Shown one piece after another: positions 9,187 to 17,495 of a DNA stretch of 64,000 nucleotides. The stretch is from Pseudomonas sp. ANT_J12 (GTDB taxonomy: Bacteria; Pseudomonadota; Gammaproteobacteria; Pseudomonadales; Pseudomonadaceae). The stretch is taken from contig NZ_VOBN01000003.1 of NCBI RefSeq assembly GCF_008370045.1, positions 428,294 to 492,293 on the forward strand. Direction: 5' to 3'. Numbering within the stretch: the stretch's first letter is position 1; each line of letters opens with the position of its first letter. The position numbers and the translations under genes are program-made. The notes below the pieces were generated by a model, which ran no database searches, had not been told where the DNA came from, and worked only from the letters and a program-made list of their open reading frames with translations.

Positions 9187-9206
9187 AGCCCCGCATTGGC
9201 GGGGTT
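9187..9206 (-). terminator. Hairpin terminator after KilA-N gene
   Basis: GCCCCGC/GCGGGGT stem with a short loop, followed on the minus strand by CTTTCG. The T-tract is weak. It separates the KilA-N gene from the lipoprotein pair. Confidence 0.5.
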
Positions 9207-9225
9207 CTTCGGGCTCGTGGGAGGG

Positions 9226-9723
9226 TTACGCTACGTCGAGCTGCAGTGTCAGTTGAAGCTGCTCCAGCAGATGCTCGACACGGCGTTCAAGTACAGGCTT
9301 TTGCCAGCGCCATGTCGCCAGCCCTTTCCCTTGGGCGCTGGCGAGTTTTTCACGCTCATCCAATATCCGACATGCTCCTTCATACTCCTGGCGAATCCCG
9401 ATATCCCCATGCAATAGCGTATCAATCTGAACATCACACCAAACGGCGAAGTCGGCGGAAAGCCAGCGCGCGAACGCAACGGCCAACTTTGGATGAATCC
9501 AAGTACCGCCGCCGCGATCCGCGCGAGCCCGGCTGGTTTTTACATACGGGATTTCCCCGCATGTACGAGCCATTGCCTTCAGATACTCAATCGTCTCTGG
9601 AAGCCGAAGCCATTCATTTGGCAGCTTGCCGAATTGCTTGGCCGCCTGTGTGGCATTAATCCAGCCGCCGCCATTAAAGGCGACAGCATGCCCGTGAAAG
9701 TCAAACGGAATGATGTTGCTCAT
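9226..9723 (-). CDS. KilA-N domain protein
   Basis: 165 residues with a KilA-N DNA-binding domain over about residues 10-115: GGGWINATQAAKQFGKLPN, then GGGTWIHPKLAVAFARWL and FAVWCDVQID. The C-terminal 45 residues are helical. KilA-N proteins in phages are often antirepressors or regulators. Its ATG overlaps the stop of the 72-residue gene upstream, placing it in one operon with Rha and the Arc-like repressor. Confidence 0.8.
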   Translation of the reverse strand: MSNIIPFDFHGHAVAFNGGGWINATQAAKQFGKLPNEWLRLPETIEYLKAMARTCGEIPYVKTSRARADRGGGTWIHPKLAVAFARWLSADFAVWCDVQIDTLLHGDIGIRQEYEGACRILDEREKLASAQGKGLATWRWQKPVLERRVEHLLEQLQLTLQLDVA

Positions 9724-9938
9724 GCTGTCTTCCTCAATTCAATAGATACCGCCGCGCCAGGATTGAAGCCGTCCAGCGGCATCAGGCTTTTTGCGCTCAC
9801 CGAGTAGCGCTTGCCCTCGACCAGCATTAGCCAGTTTTCTTCGATCTTGCGGACGAGTTGCCCGGAACGACCGACCAGATTTGGCCGCTCCGGCATAAGG
9901 ATCAAAGCGCGCCCGCCAGCTTTGAGTATGAAGTTCAT
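9720..9938 (-). CDS. Small hypothetical protein in antirepressor operon
   Basis: 72 residues, MNFILKAGGRALILMPERP..., unrecognised family, basic and soluble. It overlaps the rha stop and the KilA-N start (ATGA on both sides), so it is translationally coupled within the operon. Confidence 0.6.
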   Translation of the reverse strand: MNFILKAGGRALILMPERPNLVGRSGQLVRKIEENWLMLVEGKRYSVSAKSLMPLDGFNPGAAVSIELRKTA

Positions 9939-10774
9939 GCTGCCACCTTCCGTGCCTGGCTCAGTGAGCGAATGCGGAGGTTCTCAGTTGCCAGCGCTAC
10001 AAACTGGAACATCTCCGCTGTGGATACGGGCATATCCCTGTCCACAAGCATTGACTGCATGAACTCCTGCCGCGTCAGGACGAACGCACCCATTGGAACC
10101 GGCGTGATCTGCGTGTTGCCTTTTGGATCGGCGCTGATCAAATAGCGTTCGCATTCGCCAAGCTTTTCGGGGATCAGGCTCGACTGCCGAGGGATGTATT
10201 CACCCTCGATCGCGTAACTCGCGATGAAATTGCAGGCTGCATCCATCTTGTCGGCGGGTATCAGCTCCATGCGCGGAACATCGAAACGAGCGTGAAGTGC
10301 GGAAGCGAGCTTCGCGGTGGCACTACGCTGATGCTCGGCATCAAGCTTGGCTACTCGGCAGCGCATCACGTTGCTGAGCGTGCGCGCACCTTCTGCGCCC
10401 AGCGCCTCGGAAACAGCTTTGGCAACGAGGCTCTTGCTCGAAAGTCCCAGTTGGGCTGCCATCCAGTTGAAGGCAGCAATGTAACCTTCCTTGATAGCTG
10501 CGGCTTTCTTGCCGGTGAAGCTCATCACCAGGAACATGAAGCCGTCCTTGGTCATCTCGAAGGCTTCATAGGTGTTGCCGCGATGTTCAAATTGAACCGA
10601 CGAAAAGTTGTCGGTTAAAAATTGAGCCGAACACTCGAGCGCTCTGACCTTGGCAATAACGTGGTTGTGGAGCTTTTCAAATGCTTCAGCGACCTGCCGC
10701 GTTGAGGTGAAGACCTCGCCGTTACGGGCCTCAACGAATTTACGCATGTCAACTACTGTGGTATTCTTGCTCAT
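9935..10774 (-). CDS. Rha-family antirepressor/regulator
   Basis: 279 residues. Start chosen at ATG 10774 because AGGA lies 8 nt upstream and the conserved domain begins there. The N-terminal Rha domain is clear: GEVFTSTRQVAEAFEKLHNHVIAKVR at about residues 15-40, and YEAFEMTKDGFMFLVMSFTGKKA. The C-terminal half (RRQ-poor, ending SQARKVAA) is an additional helical domain of unknown type. Rha proteins regulate phage development. Here it follows an Arc-like repressor, as ant follows arc in the P22 immI region. A second Rha-type gene lies at 37.0-37.9 kb. Confidence 0.85.
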   Translation of the reverse strand: MSKNTTVVDMRKFVEARNGEVFTSTRQVAEAFEKLHNHVIAKVRALECSAQFLTDNFSSVQFEHRGNTYEAFEMTKDGFMFLVMSFTGKKAAAIKEGYIAAFNWMAAQLGLSSKSLVAKAVSEALGAEGARTLSNVMRCRVAKLDAEHQRSATAKLASALHARFDVPRMELIPADKMDAACNFIASYAIEGEYIPRQSSLIPEKLGECERYLISADPKGNTQITPVPMGAFVLTRQEFMQSMLVDRDMPVSTAEMFQFVALATENLRIRSLSQARKVAA

Positions 10775-10810
10775 GACGTTTTTCCTGATAGTTAGACGTT
10801 CTGCTTTATG

Positions 10811-10846
10811 AGCCTCAAGCGTTGGCGCGCTTGGGGCTTTTTTATG
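10811..10846. terminator. Hairpin with T-run on the plus strand
   Basis: AGCCTCAAGCG and CGCTTGGGGCT pair (one G-U) and are followed on the plus strand by TTTTTT. On the minus strand the stem has a C-A mismatch and no T-run. It lies just after the arc-like gene, so it may stop antisense transcription entering from the rha side. Confidence 0.5.
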
Positions 10847-10994
10847 CCTGTTCATTTTTAGTCTTTCCCCTCGCCTGTTGAATAATCTCAACGAGCTGGG
10901 CGTTCATTGACCGGTTTTGCTCTCGCGCCTGCTGCTTTATCCATTCCATCAGCTCGACCGGAAAGCGAACCTGTGTTCTCGATAGCTCGCTCAT
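10842..10994 (-). CDS. Arc-family repressor (short)
   Basis: 50 residues, too short for routine ORF listing. It begins MSELSRTQVRFPVELMEWIK, the ribbon-helix-helix signature (beta strand TQVRFP, then two helices, with NRSMNAQLVEII). The SD AAGGAGG is 5 nt before ATG 10994. It is the first gene of the operon with rha, the 72-residue gene and KilA-N, and is transcribed from a strong promoter that overlaps palindromic sites. By analogy with P22 arc it should repress its own operon. Confidence 0.85.
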   Translation of the reverse strand: MSELSRTQVRFPVELMEWIKQQAREQNRSMNAQLVEIIQQARGKTKNEQA

Positions 10995-11004
10995 AAACCC
11001 TCCT

Positions 11005-11057
11005 TAGTGACACGCAGTCACTATACAGCGGATAATTGAGAGTGACAAGATAGTGAC
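11005..11057. promoter_or_regulatory. Divergent promoter/operator of the Arc pair
   Basis: Minus-strand promoter TTGTCA (11048-11043), 17 bp, TATAGT (11025-11020) drives the short arc gene. A perfect palindrome TAGTGAC-N5-GTCACTA spans 11005-11023 over the -10. Two direct half-sites AGTGAC (11041-11046) and TAGTGAC (11051-11057) cover the -35 and abut the start codon of the divergent gene. GATAAT at 11031-11036 is a possible plus-strand -10; if so, that mRNA has a very short leader with no SD. Likely bound by one or both ribbon-helix-helix proteins. Confidence 0.75.
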
Positions 11058-11378
11058 ATGGAAGAAATTTATAGATCACAGTTTCGAATGCCGCACAGCC
11101 TTTATGAGAACTTAAAGACTGCCGCGGACAAAAATCATCGATCCGTTAACGCGGAGTTGGTTGCTCGCCTCGAAGAAAGCTTTGCGTTGCAGCCGGAACC
11201 AAAATTCCGAGGTGTCGACAAGAACGCCTTACTGGCGACGATAGGCGAGTCACATACCTACTCAGAGCAGGCAATAATTGAAGCAATGCTTTTGGCTCTG
11301 CGCGGAGTGCCACCAGACGCCGCGAAACCGGAGCCAAACAGCGGCCCTAAGGCAAAGAAGCGCTTCCCCAAAGAATAG
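11058..11378 (+). CDS. Arc/Mnt-like repressor, divergent
   Basis: 106 residues. The N-terminal 45 residues are a ribbon-helix-helix domain (YRSQFRMPHSLYENLKTAAD then NRSVNAELVARLEESF-like pattern). The remaining 60 residues are an extension ending in a basic tail (GPKAKKRFPKE). It is divergent from the short arc gene, as mnt is from arc in P22. No SD is seen; the half-site TAGTGAC directly precedes the ATG. Confidence 0.8.
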   Translation: MEEIYRSQFRMPHSLYENLKTAADKNHRSVNAELVARLEESFALQPEPKFRGVDKNALLATIGESHTYSEQAIIEAMLLALRGVPPDAAKPEPNSGPKAKKRFPKE

Positions 11379-11388
11379 ATTCAAGCCC

Positions 11389-11412
11389 GGCCCCTCCGGG
11401 CTTCCCCTGCCT
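11389..11412 (+). terminator. Terminator after Mnt-like gene
   Basis: AAGCCCGG/CCGGGCTT stem with a 5-nt loop, 10-15 nt after the stop. The T-tract is short (CTTCCCC), so termination is probable but not certain. Confidence 0.5.
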
Positions 11413-11552
11413 GTACGAATCCCCAGTAACGCGATAGCCCCGCCGAGTAGTAGCCTCCTGCCTTCACGCAACGGATACCCCCAGTCCCTTGCCTGCAAGC
11501 CCAAGGACTGGGATGCGCCAATTTCGGCGCTTTTATGACCTGGAGGTCTAAA

Positions 11553-11756
11553 ATGGCAAAACAACCTGAAAATGCAGGAAAGGCTTGGACAGCGGCAGAA
11601 GTTGCCGAGCTTAAGAAACTGGCCAAGGAAAACACTCCGACCCGCGTGATTGGTCTGAAACTTGGCCGATCTGAAGACTCTATTTACTCGAAAGCCGCAG
11701 ATGAGAATGTGAGCCTCAAACCAACTAACCAGTCGCCTTACAATCGCCAGAAGTAA
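11553..11756 (+). CDS. Small HTH-like protein
   Basis: 67 residues from ATG 11553 with SD CTGGAGG. The sequence (KAWTAAEVAELKKLAKENTP, then GLKLGRSEDSIYSKA) has the layout of a small SANT/Myb-like or HTH protein in which a second helix GRSEDSIYSKA would contact DNA. The family is common in Gammaproteobacteria but of unknown function. A GCGCC/GGCGC hairpin followed by TTTT lies just upstream (11513-11534). Confidence 0.7.
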   Translation: MAKQPENAGKAWTAAEVAELKKLAKENTPTRVIGLKLGRSEDSIYSKAADENVSLKPTNQSPYNRQK

Positions 11757-11877
11757 GTTGAGCAACGCTTGATTCGTATGCCTGGCGCTGTTCATGGCTC
11801 CACTCATGATTGTGTTCCGCCAGTGAGAGCGCCATCGAGTCCAGGCATTCGAGCAAATCAATCTTTATTTGATCCAT
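11725..11877 (-). CDS. Small hypothetical protein after K
   Basis: 50 residues from ATG 11877 with SD GGGAGAC, acidic and helical (MDQIKIDLLECLDSMALSLA...). It follows the K gene by 25 nt on the same strand. It overlaps the 3' end of the convergent 67-residue gene by 32 nt. Family unknown. Confidence 0.45.
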   Translation of the reverse strand: MDQIKIDLLECLDSMALSLAEHNHEWSHEQRQAYESSVAQLTSGDCKATG

Positions 11878-11902
11878 TTCAGTCTCCCGCGGCCGCGCCG
11901 CA

Positions 11903-12676
11903 TCATGTGGTTGGTTGTGCATCTTTGTGCCTGAGGTACAGTCTCGCGGCATCTCGCCAGTACCCGCCGAAGATGTCGCGCTTTGAGTCTTTTCCGTAGA
12001 GGTGGTGCAGGATGGACCCGGGCACCGGATGGTGATTAGGCTCGGTCTTCAGCTTTCCATCGGCCAGATAGATGCCGGCGTGGTTCGCCTTTTCGGCCCG
12101 CACCTGCATAATGATCAGGTCGCCCTGACGGAGCTCGCTCGGGTCGATTTGATGGAAGCCGGTAGCCTCGTACTTCTCCATGTAGTGGTCTTCTACGCCA
12201 TTCCACCAGCCGTCCTCTCGCTCGTAGTCCGCCAGCTCAATACCCAGTTCGCGTCGGTAGTAGTCACGGACCAGTGTGTAGCAGTCGAGCACGCCATGAT
12301 GAAACGAGCGACCGAGCAGCGGAGCCTGGTAACCGGTTGGCAAGTGAATCAGGTGCGAGACAGGTTTTCCCTCGCGCACTTCTACTATCAGCCAAGGCAG
12401 CTCGGTAGCCTCAAGCGAAACTCGGTCGGCGCCACTCAGTCGAGCTGACTGCCCTGGGTGGCTGTGCACGACACACACCGGCTCGCCCTGGTCTTCGGCA
12501 CCAGCCCAGCTTTCGGCGCTGATACGGAAATCCTTCTCGGGTGCCTCGGCAGAATTCGGCAGCGGCAGATAACGTTTCTTCCCGCCCGCCAGCACCACAA
12601 TGCCGCAGCACTCCTTGGGGTTTTCGGCTTCGGCGTGAGCGTAGATGGCATCAATGATGGATTTATTGAGCTTCAT
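11903..12676 (-). CDS. Tail assembly protein K (JAMM + NlpC/P60)
   Basis: 257 residues, tail tip assembly peptidase of the lambda K type. The N-terminal JAB/MPN domain has CVVHSHPGQSARLSGADR (the HxHP...SxxD zinc motif, about residues 67-85). The C-terminal NlpC/P60 domain has the Cys in GVLDCYTLVRDYY and the His in ANHAGIYLADG. K works with I and J at the tail tip and may cleave peptidoglycan on entry. It follows L in the standard order. Confidence 0.9.
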   Translation of the reverse strand: MKLNKSIIDAIYAHAEAENPKECCGIVVLAGGKKRYLPLPNSAEAPEKDFRISAESWAGAEDQGEPVCVVHSHPGQSARLSGADRVSLEATELPWLIVEVREGKPVSHLIHLPTGYQAPLLGRSFHHGVLDCYTLVRDYYRRELGIELADYEREDGWWNGVEDHYMEKYEATGFHQIDPSELRQGDLIIMQVRAEKANHAGIYLADGKLKTEPNHHPVPGSILHHLYGKDSKRDIFGGYWRDAARLYLRHKDAQPTT

Positions 12677-12685
12677 GCGATGCCC

Positions 12686-13384
12686 TCAGTTGCCGGCGCT
12701 GGGGTACGACCCGTAGCGGAGTTGGTTGTTTTCGCCGAAGCGCAGCTTGCAGCCCTTCAGAGTGAATGAGCACATGTCCTTGGCGGGATCGTCGGTCGGC
12801 ACATCCTTGTCGGTGAAGTAGTTCGATCCGGTCCAGGCGCAGTAGACGCCACGGTAACCACCAATCGATGACCACTGGCAGCAGTTCGCGACGATCTGCC
12901 GCCCGGGCAGCTTACGGTCAGTTGCAATCAGTGGTGATTTCAGGACAAAGACCACAGCCTCGCCGTCGGCCGATTGCTTTTGGTCGATGACGTAGCTGTC
13001 CGAAGCGAAGTACTCGTTCGGGTCAGCTTCCGGGTTGCCGCCGGGGAAGTTCGCCACATCCATATAGCGCCCCAACGTTCGGTGGCGGCGCAGCTTGGAG
13101 TCGACCAAATCCTGATAGGTCGCGCAGAGCGCCGTGATGAAGCCGGTTACGTTGCCGACAGTGAGCGAGGGGTTGGATTGCTGGCCTTCCCCCGTCATGC
13201 CCAAGCCTTCGATTTTGATTGGCCAGGGCGAATACTCGATGCCTTGCCAGTAGATGGGCCCGAGTTGTGTGTACCCATGAAAGCGGTAGATGTCGCCGCT
13301 CATGGGCGTCAGGTCGAGTTCAAACAACTCGACGTACAGACCAACTTCCAGCTTCTGGATGTCTTCGTAAATACTTTCGGCCAT
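12686..13384 (-). CDS. Minor tail protein L
   Basis: 232 residues of the lambda L family. Start at ATG 13384 overlaps the M stop (TGATG). The C-terminal domain has four or more Cys (NCCQWSSIGGYRGVYC, DMCSFTLKGCKLRFG). In lambda the equivalent Cys bind an iron-sulphur cluster. Role: distal tail tip assembly. Confidence 0.9.
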   Translation of the reverse strand: MAESIYEDIQKLEVGLYVELFELDLTPMSGDIYRFHGYTQLGPIYWQGIEYSPWPIKIEGLGMTGEGQQSNPSLTVGNVTGFITALCATYQDLVDSKLRRHRTLGRYMDVANFPGGNPEADPNEYFASDSYVIDQKQSADGEAVVFVLKSPLIATDRKLPGRQIVANCCQWSSIGGYRGVYCAWTGSNYFTDKDVPTDDPAKDMCSFTLKGCKLRFGENNQLRYGSYPSAGN

Positions 13385-13719
13385 CACTGCACCTGGAATG
13401 TTTGTTCAAAGGTGGCGGTGAGCACCCAGGCGTTTCCGCCTTGCGGTGTAGCGCCGTAGGCATTGCAGGTGAAATACAACGGGCCGTCGAGAGGTGTTGG
13501 CCAGATGAAAGACTTGTAGCCCTGGTGAGCCCGCAGAAAGGTAAGGATGGCGACGATCCTTTCCTTCGAGCCGGTGAAGGTCTGCGCCCAGGTCTGGGTT
13601 TCTGTGTTGAGCCCGTCGCCTGCGGTTTGCTTGTAGCCGCCGAAAGTGGCCGATCGCGTCCGCTGGGCGAACGTGACCGGGACCGACTTATCCGGACGAA
13701 ACGTAAAAATGTCGGCCAT
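13384..13719 (-). CDS. Minor tail protein M
   Basis: 111 residues, lambda M family (MADIFTFRPDKSVPVTFAQR, then a short beta-rich domain with YKSFIWPTPLDGPLYF). Part of the tail tip between tape measure and L. Its ATG overlaps the tape measure stop (TAATG). Confidence 0.85.
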   Translation of the reverse strand: MADIFTFRPDKSVPVTFAQRTRSATFGGYKQTAGDGLNTETQTWAQTFTGSKERIVAILTFLRAHQGYKSFIWPTPLDGPLYFTCNAYGATPQGGNAWVLTATFEQTFQVQ

Positions 13720-16700
13720 TACCCCCTCCCTTGAATTGCTTTGCGGATGTTGCCCTGAGGGCTCAAAGACTTGGCCTCGAGCTGCTTGAACTTCTGCTCA
13801 ACGAATTTGCCGATTTCAGCGCCAAAGCTTTCGAGACCAGATTGATCACTCGACACGTCTGTCTTGCCGTCGCTGGAAATGTTGATGTAGACCTGAGGCG
13901 ACCCGCCCCAACCGCCGGAAGCGGCCACTCCAGGCCCTCCTCCGGTGGTCAGCGGAGTAACGCTGCCGCCATTTGCGCCAGTCATCAGGAATGACTTGCC
14001 ACCCTCGCTGTAAAGCTCAGGCCCCTTCTCGTTCACCTCGTAAAGGGTGTTAGGGTCAACGCCACCGCCGGTGGCCCGGCCGCCGCCGAACGCAACAGAC
14101 GCAGAACTGGCATCAAACTGACTGCCGAATTCCTGGGCGCCAGCTTCTGCACCTCCAGCCGTAGCTCCTGCTGTAGCCCCACCCCCGGCGAAGTAGTTAG
14201 CGCCCGCCCCAACAATCGCTTTGAGAATCCCCGAGGAGGCTTGCCTGCTCGCAATCCGCGCCATGTCTGCCAAGATCGACTTGGTGAAGTCCGCAAACGA
14301 CAACTTCCCGGTCATGGCGAAGTTAACGATCGCGTCCTCCATCGAGCTGAAGGCATTGGTGAACAGGCTTTTCGTCTGCCCGGCAACGTCGCGCGCCGAT
14401 TCCATGTAGTTCTGGAAAGCCGACGTTGCGCCAGCGCGCCAGTCACCTTGAGCAGCAGAGATCTTTTCGTAATTCTCGATAACTGTGTCGCGGTATTTGT
14501 TCTCGGCGTTCTCCAGAATCGCGAGATCCTTCTCGTATTCGGCGTTGCTGTATTTGTCCGGAGCGGTTTTACGGCGATCAAGGAGCTTGGCTCGCTCGTC
14601 GTTGAACTTGTCCGTTACGCCGTCCAAGTTGCTTTGCAGTCCGGCTTGACGGTCGCCAAGGCCGAGCGCCTGAGCAGCGCGCGTACCCGAGTTATCAAGT
14701 GCTGCGCGCTGCCGCTCCAGTTGCGTGACATAAGCTTCGGAAGCAACCCTGAGCTGCTTAAGCCGACCCTCCTCAGCAGTTGCCAGCACCTCCTGCTGAC
14801 TGTCAGCAGCCTTTTGCGCCCTTAGCATGTCCGATCTTGCGCCGGCAATTTTATTGTCGAGCTCAATGGACTGCTCGGCCGTCGTGCTCTTCTTGGCCTT
14901 GGCTGCCTCAAGGGCGTCGATCTCGGCCTGATAAGCCGCCGTGACCTCCTCCTTCTCTGCACTGATCAGCACTGAACGCTGCGAGGCATAACTCTCTTGC
15001 GAGATCAGCCCGGCCTTCTGCGCGGCATCCAGTTGTTTCTGGGTGTTCGAATAGTCGGACTGGATTTCCTTCAGAGCGTTTTGAGCGGCGTTGAAGGCAG
15101 TGAGATCGACGGCGCCAGCGGACGATGCCGCCTTCGGGTCCTTGTTCTTATCCTTGATGTTTTGAAGCGTCTTGGCGACATAGTCGGCCTGGACTTTGGG
15201 ATCGTCAGGGTTCGCCTCCTTCAGCCTCTCGACGTCACGCAAATAGGCCTTGGTCAGCTTGTCGCGTTTCTCGGCATTCGTGAGGTTCGAGTCGCTGATT
15301 TGCTTAAGGCGCTGCTCAGCGGCGATACCCTCTTTCTGTATCCGAGTGCGATCGCCAAGATAATCATTCAGACTCTTTTCAGCATCCTGCTGCAGCTCGA
15401 TGAATCTAATTTGCCCCTGGATATCCTCGCGCTCTTTCTTGCCGACGGCTCCGGCGTTCATCCTCAAACCGCCAACGTCATACGCATTCGAGCCTGTCAG
15501 CTTCGCCTTCAGATCCTCGATCTGCTCGCTGTAGGTTTTGGCCCGACCGACGTTGTTCAGCCCATCCAGAGCACCGCTTGCGGCGTCCTTTACGCCTTTC
15601 CAGGCTTTTTGCCACAAGCCCAGGTTGTCAGTTACCTGCTTGGAGCGATCCTGCACTGTGTCGGCATAAGCCTTGGTGAGCAGGTCAGCAGCACCAACGG
15701 TGTCGCCCTGCTCTTTCAGCGCAACAATCTGCGCGTAAGTGGATGCAGTGAGGAAGTTGTACTGGTCGTTCAGCTCTTTCGCCGCTGCGACCGGGTCCTT
15801 GGCGATTTTGACAAACTCGGCAATGGTCGCATCGACCGACTTACCGGTTGCATCCTCCATTGCTGCGGCGGCGTCCGCGATTTCCTTGAAGCTGCCGCCG
15901 GCAATCACTCCGCTTGCCGCCAGCTTCGTCAGCGATGCCGCTGCCTCACCAGTGGTGCCGTTGGTAGCGCTGACCTGTTGGGCCAAATTGGCCATCTGGT
16001 CTGCCGACGTACCGGCGTAGTTGCCGGTCAGGATCAAGGCTTTGTTGTACTCCTCGGCCTCTTTGCTACCTTGGCTGTAACCGTAAATCAGGACGCCAAT
16101 AGCAGCAGCCGCTGCCAGTACCGCAACCGTCATGCCCACGACACTCATCGAGGCCCCGGTAACACTTGGAGGCAGCGCGCCGTATGCCTTTTTCGCGTTC
16201 TCCGCAGCTTCTGCGGCAGTATTCGTGCCTTCAGCCAAGCCGGACAGGCTTTCTCCCGCTTTCCCGGTGCTCTCGGCCACGTCCTTGGCGCTGACGGCTA
16301 TGCCAGCCAGCGACTCGCCCAACACCGCAGCCCCGGCACCACCGGTGAAAAGGGACTTAATCTTTCCGCCAAGGGCATCGAATGTAGCGCCGACGCCGCC
16401 GAACGAATCCTTGATCTGGCCGCCCTGCTGGATCAGCACCATCAGCGGGTTTTGACCGCCCGCCAGGCTGGTGAAGATGTCAGAGAATTGCGCCGGGAGT
16501 TGACGCAATGCCGCTTCGGTCTGCCTCGAACTGACGCCAGTTTTCTTCAGACCATCATCGAAGTCGCCCAGCTTACTCCGGGTTTTCTCGATATCAGCCG
16601 AATACGCCTTGAACTGGTCGGAATCAATGTTCCCAGCCTTTAGGTGCTGCTTGAGAAGTTCTTGCTGCTGGTCGAGCTTTTCGTAGGCAGCAATTGTCGG

Positions 16701-17174
16701 GTTGATCTTGGCCAGCAGCGCTTGCAGCCCTTCGGCTTGAACGCCGGTGGCTGCCGCCGCCTTCTTCGCTGCATCAGCCTGACGATCTGTCGAGCCGACC
16801 AGGGCGTCCGACTCCGCCTGAAAGCGGCGCGCCATCGCAGCCACACTGCTTAATGCGGCCCCTGAGTTATCCAGCGCGGTAGCGTTGGTGTTGATGCTGG
16901 TGGTAGATCGTTGGTAATAGTCGCTTGAGTCCAGCGAGGCCTTGGCCATGGCCGTCAGACGCTTCATTGCGTCTTCGGTGGATTCGGACAGTTTGCCCTC
17001 GGCCGTGGCCAGGCCAGTCGACGCCGTCGCTGCCTTGTCGAAACCAGCAGCCACACCGTCAGCGGCTTTCTCAGCCTTGACGCCGGCCTGGGCCAGGCGC
17101 TCCAAATCCGTGGCAGCCTGGACAGCATCACCCGAATTTACCTCAATGCCCAACTGCGCGATTGTGCCCGACAT
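13719..17174 (-). CDS. Tail tape measure protein
   Basis: 1151 residues; sets tail length and helps DNA entry. Long Ala/Gln/Lys coiled coils fill residues 1-330 and 600-960. A hydrophobic segment (MSVVGMTVAVLAAAAAIGVLIYGY, about 345-368) could insert in the membrane. The conserved lambda-type C-terminal domain has NYMESARDVAGQTKSLFTNAF and KLSFADFTKSILADMARIA. The C-terminus is Gly-rich. Placed after the GT pair as expected. Confidence 0.92.
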   Translation of the reverse strand: MSGTIAQLGIEVNSGDAVQAATDLERLAQAGVKAEKAADGVAAGFDKAATASTGLATAEGKLSESTEDAMKRLTAMAKASLDSSDYYQRSTTSINTNATALDNSGAALSSVAAMARRFQAESDALVGSTDRQADAAKKAAAATGVQAEGLQALLAKINPTIAAYEKLDQQQELLKQHLKAGNIDSDQFKAYSADIEKTRSKLGDFDDGLKKTGVSSRQTEAALRQLPAQFSDIFTSLAGGQNPLMVLIQQGGQIKDSFGGVGATFDALGGKIKSLFTGGAGAAVLGESLAGIAVSAKDVAESTGKAGESLSGLAEGTNTAAEAAENAKKAYGALPPSVTGASMSVVGMTVAVLAAAAAIGVLIYGYSQGSKEAEEYNKALILTGNYAGTSADQMANLAQQVSATNGTTGEAAASLTKLAASGVIAGGSFKEIADAAAAMEDATGKSVDATIAEFVKIAKDPVAAAKELNDQYNFLTASTYAQIVALKEQGDTVGAADLLTKAYADTVQDRSKQVTDNLGLWQKAWKGVKDAASGALDGLNNVGRAKTYSEQIEDLKAKLTGSNAYDVGGLRMNAGAVGKKEREDIQGQIRFIELQQDAEKSLNDYLGDRTRIQKEGIAAEQRLKQISDSNLTNAEKRDKLTKAYLRDVERLKEANPDDPKVQADYVAKTLQNIKDKNKDPKAASSAGAVDLTAFNAAQNALKEIQSDYSNTQKQLDAAQKAGLISQESYASQRSVLISAEKEEVTAAYQAEIDALEAAKAKKSTTAEQSIELDNKIAGARSDMLRAQKAADSQQEVLATAEEGRLKQLRVASEAYVTQLERQRAALDNSGTRAAQALGLGDRQAGLQSNLDGVTDKFNDERAKLLDRRKTAPDKYSNAEYEKDLAILENAENKYRDTVIENYEKISAAQGDWRAGATSAFQNYMESARDVAGQTKSLFTNAFSSMEDAIVNFAMTGKLSFADFTKSILADMARIASRQASSGILKAIVGAGANYFAGGGATAGATAGGAEAGAQEFGSQFDASSASVAFGGGRATGGGVDPNTLYEVNEKGPELYSEGGKSFLMTGANGGSVTPLTTGGGPGVAASGGWGGSPQVYINISSDGKTDVSSDQSGLESFGAEIGKFVEQKFKQLEAKSLSPQGNIRKAIQGRG

Positions 17175-17184
17175 GAGTGCTCCG

Positions 17185-17478
17185 TTACTTCGATTCGCTC
17201 ATGACGAGCAGGGCTTCGGCCTCCATCACCTGGAGGTCGTGGAAAATCTCAGCGATTTGTTTTTTCTTGATGCCGAGGTATCCGGCTACGTCGCGAATGG
17301 ACGTGTAATCGAGCCCGGTAGCGCCGCACGCCCCTGTCCGCCATTGCGTGGACAGAGCATTGAAGAGGCAGAAGGCCGGCCAGTTATCGGCCAGCACTTC
17401 ACACTCCTTTTCAGGGATGTCTGCCAACGACAACCCGAACGCCGCAAGATCCGCCTCTGACGGACCCTGCTCGTACAT
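17185..17478 (-). CDS. Tail assembly chaperone T part (expressed as GT fusion)
   Basis: 97 residues from an internal ATG, but probably made mainly as the C-terminal part of a -1 frameshift fusion with the upstream chaperone. After the slip at 17499-17505 the frame reads LTSVARR and then continues into this ORF without a stop. The family is DUF1799-like (DYTSIRDVAGYLGIKKKQ). In lambda, GT recruits tube protein to the tape measure. Confidence 0.8.
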   Translation of the reverse strand: MYEQGPSEADLAAFGLSLADIPEKECEVLADNWPAFCLFNALSTQWRTGACGATGLDYTSIRDVAGYLGIKKKQIAEIFHDLQVMEAEALLVMSESK

Positions 17479-17495
17479 GCGGCGGGCGACGCTGG

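Noticed and set aside
10888..11079. 63-codon minus-strand frame over the arc region
   Set aside because: Out of frame with the clear ribbon-helix-helix protein, and it reads through the operator.
14997..16643. 548-codon frame antisense to the tape measure gene
   Set aside because: Low-complexity Leu/Gly/Arg sequence without family features; shadow of the tape measure.
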